Source: JAPPHA01 sp965221575 (GTDB taxonomy: Bacteria; Pseudomonadota; Alphaproteobacteria; Rhodobacterales; Rhodobacteraceae). Taken from it: a stretch of DNA of 64,000 bases. The number at the start of each line of letters is the position of its first letter. The first letter of the stretch is position 1. The position numbers and the translations under genes are program-made. The stretch covers positions 809,629 to 873,628 of the forward strand of contig CBDCSM010000014.1 of assembly GCA_965221575.1 (NCBI GenBank). Direction: 5' to 3'. Positions 44,957 to 52,479 of this stretch are shown here, one piece after another. The notes beneath the pieces were generated by a model, which saw nothing but the letters and a program-made list of their open reading frames with translations, was not told the DNA's origin and ran no database searches.

Positions 44957-45340
44957 GTGCCGGAACAATGGGGGCAGGAAGTGTCATCTGCGCTTGCAGA
45001 AAAGAACGTAGTGGCGGTGAAGCTCGGGCTGTTGAAAAGCCGAGCGGCCATTCGATCGGTCGACGTAGCATACATGCTATGGACGACGCCCGAGACAGTG
45101 TCCAGATGGAAACAGGGTCGTGCTTATCCCGGACCGAGCAAGGAGAATCTTCTTGTGGACCTGGAGTACATTGTGGAGCGGCTTTCGGAATTTTTTTCTG
45201 ACCCAAAGACTGCACGGGCATGGTTGTTTTCCACGCACAAATACTTCAACGGGCTTCGACCGGCCGACTTGATTCAGGAGGGACGCATCGAAGAGGTCCT
45301 GGAAGCCATTCAAATGATGGCTAATCCTACCAACACGTAG
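44957..45340 (+). CDS. MbcA/ParS/Xre-type antitoxin-like protein (toxin-binding domain)
   Basis: The 127-residue protein has an N-terminal helix-turn-helix-like part (VAYMLWTTPETVSRWKQGRAYPG near residue 36) and the C-terminal DUF2384 toxin-binding signature (ARAWLFSTHKYFNGLRPADLIQEGRIEEVLEAI near residue 85). Partners of this family are usually RES-domain toxins, but no RES gene follows or precedes it. It starts at GTG 44957, with the true start uncertain. Possibly an orphan antitoxin or a regulator. Confidence 0.8.
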   Translation: MPEQWGQEVSSALAEKNVVAVKLGLLKSRAAIRSVDVAYMLWTTPETVSRWKQGRAYPGPSKENLLVDLEYIVERLSEFFSDPKTARAWLFSTHKYFNGLRPADLIQEGRIEEVLEAIQMMANPTNT

Positions 45341-45866
45341 GATTGAGGCTGACCACTAAAGCTGGAGCGTGATCCGGAGGTGCTCGAATTCCAGAAAGGT
45401 TGTCATCAAAGGCCGTTTGATGGATTAGTGAATCGAGACACATGGGCCGACCTTAGCCCAGTCCGGGGAAACAATGGTGCACGCAGCCGTTGGAATAGTC
45501 AGGACGGTCAGCTTGAAGTACTGAATACCTCATTGGCGATGAACATGCGGGAAACCGTATGTGTTACAGATTCCGTTGGTCATGAATGTAGCCGAGATGA
45601 ACAAATTGCCTACGCACATCAGGGCGACACCTACCTTTTTGAGAAATCCGCCGGACCACCAAGCATCCCCGCCTTTTCCAACCGCCGACACCTGGATGGC
45701 TTCGGGCTGGCAGCGCAACGGCAATTGCCCCGCTTGACCGTGCAGGCATCGACTCTCCAGGGGTGCAATTACCGCGGGGTCGACGCATGTTTGGAGAATG
45801 TCGGGTTGAATGTCCGGGCGCGTGACGCCATCATTCCAAGAGCGCTCACAACATTGGAGGCTCATG
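45341..45866. other. Intergenic, nothing recognised
   Basis: About 525 bases without a gene that I can support. Frames on both strands overlap but none has a ribosome site or family features. Confidence 0.45.
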
Positions 45867-46235
45867 ATGAAGAGGCTTTTGTTCATCGGGGTCCTGGCCC
45901 TGGGGCTCGCGGTTCCTTTCGTCGGGGCTCTGGCCCATCACGGCTGGACGTGGACGACCGGCGGCAATATCGATCTGACCGGCATCATCACGAATGTCCG
46001 CCTGGGCAATCCCCACGGCATCCTGAAAATCGACGTGGAAGGCGAGGAGTGGACGGCCGAGGTCGGTCAGCCCTGGCGCAACAAACGCGCCGGCCTCGTG
46101 GAAGGCGATCTGGCCGAAGGAGTCGAGATCCGGGTGATCGGCGAACCGGCGGCCGACATGTCGGAAAGACTGCTCAAGGTGGAACGGCTGTTCCTGGGTA
46201 ATCGGGAGTACGTCCTTTACCCCGGCCGCAACTGA
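45867..46235 (+). CDS. Periplasmic protein, DUF6152-like
   Basis: The 122-residue protein has a signal peptide (residues 1-23, LLFIGVLALGLAVPFVGALA, cleaved before HHGW). The mature part HHGWTWTTGGNIDLTGIITNVRLGNPHGIL is typical of the DUF6152 family of small periplasmic proteins. GGAGG lies 6 bases before ATG 45867. It is 4 bases from the following membrane protein gene, and the pair probably forms one operon. Function is unknown; such pairs have been seen near metal or electron-transfer genes, which I cannot confirm here. Confidence 0.75.
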   Translation: MKRLLFIGVLALGLAVPFVGALAHHGWTWTTGGNIDLTGIITNVRLGNPHGILKIDVEGEEWTAEVGQPWRNKRAGLVEGDLAEGVEIRVIGEPAADMSERLLKVERLFLGNREYVLYPGRN

Positions 46236-46239
46236 GATC

Positions 46240-46710
46240 TTGGAGGTCCTGTTTGCAGCGCTTGAGGGAACGGTCCTCGCACAGGCTCTCCGCGGTTCCC
46301 GCTGGGCCTATGCCGGGGTCAACGCCGTGCACATCTTCGCGATCGCCTTGCTGGTCGGTTCCGTCGTTCCGCTCAACCTGCGGCTTCTTGGCGCGTGGCG
46401 CGGTGTCTCTCGCGAGGCCGTGGTGCGCATGCTCGCGCCTGTCGCGGCGAGCGGGCTGATCCTTGCCCTGCTCACGGGATCACTGCTGTTCTCTGTCAGG
46501 GCGCGCGAATACAGCGGCATCGGATTCCTGCAGCTCAAGCTGACCTTCATCGCGGTCGGGGTCCTGTCTGCGCTCGCCCTGTGCCTGACCCACGGGTTCC
46601 TGCTCAAGAACGCCCCCCGCACGCGCCTTGCCGGTCACGCCGTCCTCTCGACGGTGTGCTGGCTGGGTGCACTGGCATGCGGGCGACTGATCGCGTTCGC
46701 GGGAGATTGA
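46240..46710 (+). CDS. Small integral membrane protein (DUF6644/DUF2214-like)
   Basis: The 156-residue protein has four membrane segments (about residues 27-47, 65-85, 98-118 and 133-150) and the opening LFAALEGTVLAQALRGSRWAYAGVNAVHIFAIALLVGSV. Histidines in helices (VNAVHIF, LTHGF) would allow haem binding but this is a guess. Start is TTG at 46240, inside the GGAGG region, so the annotation of the first codons is uncertain. It follows the DUF6152-like gene by 4 bases. Confidence 0.75.
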   Translation: MEVLFAALEGTVLAQALRGSRWAYAGVNAVHIFAIALLVGSVVPLNLRLLGAWRGVSREAVVRMLAPVAASGLILALLTGSLLFSVRAREYSGIGFLQLKLTFIAVGVLSALALCLTHGFLLKNAPRTRLAGHAVLSTVCWLGALACGRLIAFAGD

Positions 46711-46918
46711 GGTCAACGTCTTTCGACCGGAACGAAATCCCCGCTCCATGCGAGCGAGCAAGAGGCGACCAGCTCTCGGAAGGCGTGAAGGCATTCATGG
46801 AATCCACGCCAGCCGATCACGGGGATTGTACGATCGATTTTACGGGGACCGCCACCGAACCCGCCTTCCGCTTGCGGCGATGCCCGTCCCTCCAGTCCTG
46901 ACATCCGTGATCCGTGAG
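46711..46918. other. Intergenic, upstream of the second regulated promoter
   Basis: Nothing recognised. It leads into the promoter and operator at 46919-46962; the leader from there to the ferredoxin reductase start is about 100 bases. Confidence 0.45.
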
Positions 46919-46962
46919 TTGACAGATGGCCTGTACAACTCCATTTGTTCGTATACAAACGA
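46919..46962 (+). promoter_or_regulatory. Promoter and operator of the ferredoxin reductase/ABC block
   Basis: TTGACA (46919-46924) is followed after 26 bases by GTATACAAACGA (46951-46962), the same two elements at the same distance as at 29589-29632. Bases between are not conserved, which argues for function and against simple duplication. The -10 region (around 46942-46948) is weak. A common regulator of both blocks is inferred. Confidence 0.7.
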
Positions 46963-47063
46963 TTCAGTCCCACCCTGAGTGAGCCGCGATTCGCGCACGG
47001 GAAGTTCACGATCTCGTTTCATTCGACTATGTGGCCACGGCCAACGATCCTCGGAGCGCTGAA

Positions 47064-47876
47064 ATGACGACAGTTGTGCAGGAGAAACCCCGCGCCTTTC
47101 CGATTCCCGCGGGCGTATTCGCGGAAACGGTGACGATGGTCACGCACTACACCGATCGGCTGTTCCGGTTTCGCATGACCCGCCCGCCGTCCTTCCGGTT
47201 TCGTTCGGGCGAATTCGTGATGATCGGGCTCCCGAACGCCGAGAAACCGGTCTACAGGGCCTATTCCATCACCAGCCCGTCCTGGGACGATGAGCTCGAG
47301 TTCTTCTCGATCAAGGTTCCGGGAGGCCCGCTCACCGAGTACCTGAAGGAAATCAGGCCGGGCGACACGATACTGATGAGAAGAAAACCGACCGGTACGC
47401 TGGTGAATGACGCACTCCTGCCCGGAGAACGGGTCTACATGTTTTCTACCGGGACCGGCATCGCCCCCTTCGCCTCGCTGGTCCGCGATCCGGAAACCTA
47501 CGAGAAGTTTGGTACGGTCATCCTGACCCATACATGCCGGGAAGCCGCGGAGCTCGAGTTCGGCATGGAACTCGTGGACATGGTCAGGAACGACCCGCTG
47601 GTGGGCGAGTTCGCCAGGGATCGACTCGTTCATTTTCCCACGGTGACGCGCGAGGAGTTTGCCCGGACCGGCCGGATCACCGAACACATCAAGTCCGGAC
47701 GCCTGTTCGACGAACTCGGCCTTCCGCCAATTGAACCCGAGTCGGACCGGGGCATGATATGCGGCTCGATGGCCATGCTGAACGACACGAGGAAACTCCT
47801 GGAAGGATTTGGCCTGGAAGAGGGCTCGAACAGTTCCCCGGATACCTACGTCGTCGAACGCGCATTCGTCGACTGA
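47064..47876 (+). CDS. fpr: Ferredoxin--NADP(+) reductase
   Basis: The 270-residue flavoenzyme moves electrons between NADPH and ferredoxin. The FAD site is RAYSITSP near residue 70, the NADP site STGTGIAPFASLVRD near residue 133, and the C-terminal YVVERAFVD is typical of the bacterial class. The start at 47064 (MTTVVQEKP) follows GGAGCG. It lies directly downstream of the operator shared with the Mo-hydroxylase/reductase operon, so it probably supplies reduced ferredoxin to the 6-hydroxynicotinate reductase. Confidence 0.93.
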   Translation: MTTVVQEKPRAFPIPAGVFAETVTMVTHYTDRLFRFRMTRPPSFRFRSGEFVMIGLPNAEKPVYRAYSITSPSWDDELEFFSIKVPGGPLTEYLKEIRPGDTILMRRKPTGTLVNDALLPGERVYMFSTGTGIAPFASLVRDPETYEKFGTVILTHTCREAAELEFGMELVDMVRNDPLVGEFARDRLVHFPTVTREEFARTGRITEHIKSGRLFDELGLPPIEPESDRGMICGSMAMLNDTRKLLEGFGLEEGSNSSPDTYVVERAFVD

Positions 47877-48122
47877 CCACCGCAAGAGATCAGCAGAAGA
47901 ACACCGGGAATCGGAAATCGCACGCGCCTTGCAGCCGTCGCAACCCGGTTCGAATTCACGGCTGATTTCGCAGCGCCGCGCCTGCCGTCCATGAAACCGA
48001 CTGTCTTGGCGCATGTTTTCCCGTGCACCGGGTTGACACTTGCGCTCATAGCTTCTTCACTGTCGCACCTTCGCAGGTAAAGACTTTCAATCGTCTTCAT
48101 TCAATCAGGAAGGGAGAAATCA

Positions 48123-49379
48123 ATGATATCCAGATTGCTCGGCGCAATCGCCGCATTTACCATCGCGACCGGCTCGACCTCGCTAGCGGCTGAACCGCTC
48201 AAGGTCGGGGTGCTTGCGACACTTGAAGGGACATATACCGTTCTCGGAGAGGACGGGGTGCGGGGCCTCAAGACGGCCCTTGCCCAGGCCGACGGCATGG
48301 CGGGAGGTCGCGAAATCGAACTCGTCATCGGCGCAACCGACGCGAGCCCGGATAGCGCAGTACGCGCCGCCCGCAAGGTCGTCGAACAGGACGGCGTCGA
48401 ACTCGTCATTGGCCCGCTTTCCGGATCCGAAGGCATCGCGCTTCGCGATTATTCGAAGACGCAGCCCCATGTCACCTTCATCAACGGCATTTCAGGAGCC
48501 CAGGAAACGACCTATGTCACGCCGTCGGAGAACTTCTTCAGGTTCAACATGGACGGTGCGCAGTGGTCGGCCGGGCTCGGTGATTACATCTACAATGAAA
48601 AGGGCTACCGCACGATCGCAACCATCGGGGAAGACTACTCCTTTGTCTACACGCAGGTATTCGGCCTCGCGCTTGAATTCTGCCAGGCTGGGGGCGAAAT
48701 CACCGAACGGCTTTGGGTTCCGTTGGGAACGAAGGACTTCGGGTCGATCATTGCGGCACTGCCTGACGACGTCGACGCGATTTATCTCGGCCTCGGCGGA
48801 GGTGACGCGGTCAACTTCCTGAACCAGTACCAGCAGGCCGGTGGTGATGCCAACCTGATCGGCGGCACCATCATGGTTGACGGAACCGTGTTGAGTTCAA
48901 AGGGATCCGCGAAGGAAGCGCTGATCGGTGTACCGTCCTCGGGTCCGCAAGCGGATACCTGGGATGATCCGGGCTGGCAGGCATTCGTCAAGGCCTACCA
49001 GGACACGTTCCCGCCCGACCAGAGGTTCCCGAGCCCATCCTTGCTGGCGACCGGCTATTACAATGCCACGAGCGCCGCATTGGCATGCCTTGACGAGGTC
49101 GGTGGCGACCTCTCCGACGGACAGGAAGGTTTCCGGTCCTGCCTTTCATCGCTCGAACTGGACGCGCCGAACGGCATGATTCGTCTCGACGACAATCGCC
49201 AGGCCATCGGAACCAACTTCGTATCCGAGGTCGTCGAACTCGATGACGGCAACCTCGCGACGCAGCTGGTCTCGATCAAGGAGAACGTCAACCAGACATT
49301 GGGCATCGATCCGGACGCGTTCGCCAGGATCGGTCTTCCGAGCCGCGAAGTTCCGGAGTGCAAGACGTCCTACGAATAG
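48123..49379 (+). CDS. ABC transporter periplasmic substrate-binding protein (Liv family)
   Basis: The 418-residue protein has a signal peptide (residues 1-22, ending SLAAE-P) and a type I binding-protein fold: LKVGVLATLEGTYTVLGEDG, IELVIGATDASPDSAVRAARK, and IGPLSGSEGIALRDY. Such proteins bind amino acids, amides or aromatic acids in the periplasm. GGAAGGGAG precedes the ATG. A strong terminator follows it and precedes the permease genes, a common way to make more binding protein than permease. The ligand is likely the heterocycle or a breakdown product, by context only. Confidence 0.93.
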   Translation: MISRLLGAIAAFTIATGSTSLAAEPLKVGVLATLEGTYTVLGEDGVRGLKTALAQADGMAGGREIELVIGATDASPDSAVRAARKVVEQDGVELVIGPLSGSEGIALRDYSKTQPHVTFINGISGAQETTYVTPSENFFRFNMDGAQWSAGLGDYIYNEKGYRTIATIGEDYSFVYTQVFGLALEFCQAGGEITERLWVPLGTKDFGSIIAALPDDVDAIYLGLGGGDAVNFLNQYQQAGGDANLIGGTIMVDGTVLSSKGSAKEALIGVPSSGPQADTWDDPGWQAFVKAYQDTFPPDQRFPSPSLLATGYYNATSAALACLDEVGGDLSDGQEGFRSCLSSLELDAPNGMIRLDDNRQAIGTNFVSEVVELDDGNLATQLVSIKENVNQTLGIDPDAFARIGLPSREVPECKTSYE

Positions 49380-49414
49380 GGGCGGCCGGAACAACTTGGC
49401 TCAAGACAGCTTGC

Positions 49415-49444
49415 AACCCGGGCGGCCCTGCTGCCCGGGTTTTT
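49415..49444 (+). terminator. Intrinsic terminator after the binding-protein gene
   Basis: AACCCGGGC and GCCCGGGTT form a perfect 9-bp GC-rich stem with loop GGCCCTGCT, followed by TTTTT. It lies 36 bases after the stop codon. As the permease genes follow on the same strand, it probably acts as a partial terminator. Confidence 0.85.
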
Positions 49445-49615
49445 GACAACGGAGGCCGTAGTCCTCCGCTCGCGCATGGCCGTGGTGGACGGATACGGCA
49501 ACGGGATCGACACGAGTCCCGGGCGTACCGGAAACGCACGGGACCGTCAGGGTTCGACCATGGATTCAATGCGTAGTTCCATGGGCGTTTTCCAGCCTTG
49601 CGCTCGGCACATGGC

Positions 49616-50629
49616 ATGAAGACAGCCCTCGAACGCCACCCCTGGAGAGTCGCGATAGCCGCGATCGTCGTGGCCGTCATCCTTTACCTGGCGTTTGCCA
49701 TCTGGCCGGACTGGCTGGTCGGTTTGATCGGCAAGAAGAAAGTGTTCCTGAACGCCCTGTTCAACGGCATTACGCTGGGAGGACTGTATTTCCTGGTCGC
49801 AAGCGGGTTCACGCTCGTTTTCGGCCTGATGCGGAACGTCAACCTGGCCCACGGATCGCTCTACCTGCTCGGGGGTTATGTCGGGTATTTCTTTGCCGAG
49901 TGGACCGGCTACTGGCTACTGGCGTTTCCCGCCGCGTTCATCGCGGTCGGACTGATCGGGATCCTCCTGCAGGTCTTCGTGTTTCGGAGGATGGAAGGTC
50001 AGGATCTCCGGCAGACACTGGTAACCATCGGCATCTCGATCGTGTTCGCCGATCTCATGCTTTGGGCATTTGGCGGCGACTTCTACAACATCGCCGCGCC
50101 GAGCTGGCTGTCCGGGCCGATGGAGACATTCTTCGCGACCGGCGTCAAACGGTCCACGGGCGAACTCATCTACCTGAAGTATCCGCTCGTGCGGATCGTC
50201 ATTTTCGTGGCGTCCGTGGTTGTCGGCGTGGCCATGTGGGTTGCACTGAACCGCACCAGGGTGGGCATGCTGATCCGGGCCGGGGTCGATGACCGCGACA
50301 TGTTGTCGGCGACGGGCGCGCGCATTCAGATCGTGTTCGCGGGCGTGTTCGCGTTTGGAGCCGGCCTGGCCGGCATTGCCGGCGTCGTCGGCGGGACCTT
50401 CCAGTCCATCGCTCCCGGCGAGGACATCCGGTTTCTGCTGGCGTCCCTGGTGGTGGTCATCGTCGGGGGCATGGGATCGATACCGGGTGCGGCCCTGGGC
50501 GCGCTGCTGATCGGAATCGCCGAGCAATTCGGATCCGTGTACTTCCCGACCTATTCAGTCGTGCTGACATTCCTGATCATGGCGCTGGTGCTGGCCTTCC
50601 GGCCGCAGGGCCTGCTGGGGCGAAACTGA
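49616..50629 (+). CDS. livH: Branched-chain-type ABC permease, LivH-like
   Basis: The 337-residue inner-membrane permease has the LivH start FNGITLGGLYFLVASGFTLVFGLMRNVNLAHGSLYLLGGYVGYF and the cytoplasmic EAA-like loop GMLIRAGVDDRDMLSATGARI. An extra N-terminal membrane helix (about residues 10-40) is present. ATG 49616 is chosen; a TTG at 49598 is possible. The gene is 3 bases from livM. Confidence 0.94.
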   Translation: MKTALERHPWRVAIAAIVVAVILYLAFAIWPDWLVGLIGKKKVFLNALFNGITLGGLYFLVASGFTLVFGLMRNVNLAHGSLYLLGGYVGYFFAEWTGYWLLAFPAAFIAVGLIGILLQVFVFRRMEGQDLRQTLVTIGISIVFADLMLWAFGGDFYNIAAPSWLSGPMETFFATGVKRSTGELIYLKYPLVRIVIFVASVVVGVAMWVALNRTRVGMLIRAGVDDRDMLSATGARIQIVFAGVFAFGAGLAGIAGVVGGTFQSIAPGEDIRFLLASLVVVIVGGMGSIPGAALGALLIGIAEQFGSVYFPTYSVVLTFLIMALVLAFRPQGLLGRN

Positions 50630-50632
50630 ATC

Positions 50633-51688
50633 ATGGCCGATATCAGTGTGGAAAGAAGCCGCGCGCCCTGGCGACGATGGTTCGAACGTGTTCCGCCAGC
50701 CTACTGGGTCGTTGGCGTACTGCTGTTGATCATGCCGGCTTTCGCCGGTGAATTCGTGCTGTACCAGATTTTCGGCTGGACCTTCATCCTCGGAATGATC
50801 TCGCTAAGCCTCATGTTCCTGGCCGGTTACGGAGGCATGGTCAGCCTCGTGCAAATGACGGTTGCAGGGCTTGCCGGTTACCTGGTCGCGATTTTCGGGG
50901 AAAGCGCCATAACCGATATCAGCCTCGGATGGTCGTGGTACCTGGTCATCCCCCTGGCCCTGCTCATCGCGGCGATTTTCGCGACATTGACCGGATGGCT
51001 CGCGGTTCGGACCGAGGGCATCTACACGATCATGATCACGCTCGCCATCGCCTCGGCCTTTTTTTACTTTACCCGTCAGAATTACACCATTTTCAACGGC
51101 TTCTCGGGATTCAACGGGGTGTTGCCTCCCGAGGTCTTCGGCGTCGACTGGCGCCATCCGACCGCGTTCTACTACCTCACCCTGTTCTGGGCGGGATTCT
51201 GGTATTTCGTGGTCCTCTACGTCAGCCGCTCTCCCATGGGGCTGGCCCTGCAGGGCGTGCGCGATAATCCGAGGCGCATGGCGGCCCTTGGATATGACGT
51301 GACCCTGCACCGGGTCGCGGCCTACACCTTCGCGGCATTCCCCGCCGCGACCGGCGGAATCCTGCTGACCTGGCAATCAGCCCAGATCTCGCCGGGAACG
51401 GCTGGCATCGGCCCGGTCATCGATATCCTGGTCATCGCCGTGATCGGCGGGCTCCGGCATCCGATCGGTCCTTTCGTCGGCTCGATCGTCTATGTCATCC
51501 TGAAGACCTTCGCGATCGACATACTGGTCACGCTTGGCGCTGGCGGCGAGCGCTTCCAGCTCCTTATCGGCCTCGGTTTCCTGCTGATCGTATTCTGGTC
51601 GCCCGACGGGATCCTGGGGCTGTGGGAAAAATTGCGCGAAAGCCGGGCGCGCGATCCCCTGCGCGTTCGTGGCGGCGATTCACCGTGA
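50633..51688 (+). CDS. livM: Branched-chain-type ABC permease, LivM-like
   Basis: The 351-residue second permease shows LAGYGGMVSLVQMTVAGLAGYLVAIFG near residue 63 and the coupling loop SPMGLALQGVRDNPRRMAALGYDVTLHRVAAYTFAAFPAATGG near residue 200. It forms the transmembrane dimer with LivH. It overlaps livG by 4 bases (GTGA). Confidence 0.95.
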   Translation: MADISVERSRAPWRRWFERVPPAYWVVGVLLLIMPAFAGEFVLYQIFGWTFILGMISLSLMFLAGYGGMVSLVQMTVAGLAGYLVAIFGESAITDISLGWSWYLVIPLALLIAAIFATLTGWLAVRTEGIYTIMITLAIASAFFYFTRQNYTIFNGFSGFNGVLPPEVFGVDWRHPTAFYYLTLFWAGFWYFVVLYVSRSPMGLALQGVRDNPRRMAALGYDVTLHRVAAYTFAAFPAATGGILLTWQSAQISPGTAGIGPVIDILVIAVIGGLRHPIGPFVGSIVYVILKTFAIDILVTLGAGGERFQLLIGLGFLLIVFWSPDGILGLWEKLRESRARDPLRVRGGDSP

Positions 51689-52479
51689 CTGAAACCGCGA
51701 GTTTCTCCGACCGCCTGTCCGCCACGGGCACGGCAAATGCCCTCGAACTCCGGGGAGTCTCGAAAAGCTTCGGCGCGCTTGTCGCGCTTGACGACATTTC
51801 GATGACACTGCGGCCGAGCGAACGCAGGGCGGTTCTGGGCTCGAACGGTGCCGGAAAGACCACGCTCTTCAATTGCATATCCGGGGATTTCCCGCCCTCG
51901 GCAGGATCGATCAGGTTCTACGGGGAAGACGTCACGAAGTTTCCGCCGCATGAGAGAATACGCCGCGGACTGAGGCGGACCTACCAGATCTCCCTGCTTT
52001 TTTCCGGGCTCACCGTCCTGGACAACGTCTACCTCGCATGCCGAGGGGTCCTGCGCGGCAGGTTTTCCATGATCCGTCCACGTCGGAATGAATCCGTAAT
52101 GGCAAGCGCCGAATCGCTCGTGCGCGTGGCGCACCTGGAAAGTGTCACGGAAACGTTTGTCTCGGAGTTGTCCCATGGCCAGCAGCGGCAGTTGGAAATC
52201 GCCATGGCCCTCGCGGGTGCACCCCGGTTGCTGCTCCTCGACGAACCCGCGGCGGGGCTTTCGCCGACGGAGCGGGGGGAACTGATCGAGATACTCACGG
52301 GGCTTCCCGGCCACATCGGGTACATCATTATCGAACATGACATGGACGTCGCGCTCCAGGTCGCGGAGTTCGTCACGATGATGCACAATGGACGCATCTT
52401 CAAGGAGGGCAAACCGGCGGAAATAGAAGACGACCCCGAGGTCCAGTCCCTCTATCTTGGTGGAGGCGGTCATGCGTGA
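51685..52479 (+). CDS. livG: ABC transporter ATPase, LivG-like
   Basis: The 264-residue ATPase has Walker A GSNGAGKTT near residue 53, signature LSHGQQRQLEIAMALAG near residue 160, Walker B LLLLDEPAAGLSP, and switch histidine in IIEHDMDV. The insertion after the Q-loop (TYQISLLFSGLTVLDNVYLA) is typical of LivG. Start GTG 51685 overlaps the livM stop. The 3' end overlaps the livF-Tm-1 gene by 8 bases. Confidence 0.95.
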   Translation: MTETASFSDRLSATGTANALELRGVSKSFGALVALDDISMTLRPSERRAVLGSNGAGKTTLFNCISGDFPPSAGSIRFYGEDVTKFPPHERIRRGLRRTYQISLLFSGLTVLDNVYLACRGVLRGRFSMIRPRRNESVMASAESLVRVAHLESVTETFVSELSHGQQRQLEIAMALAGAPRLLLLDEPAAGLSPTERGELIEILTGLPGHIGYIIIEHDMDVALQVAEFVTMMHNGRIFKEGKPAEIEDDPEVQSLYLGGGGHA

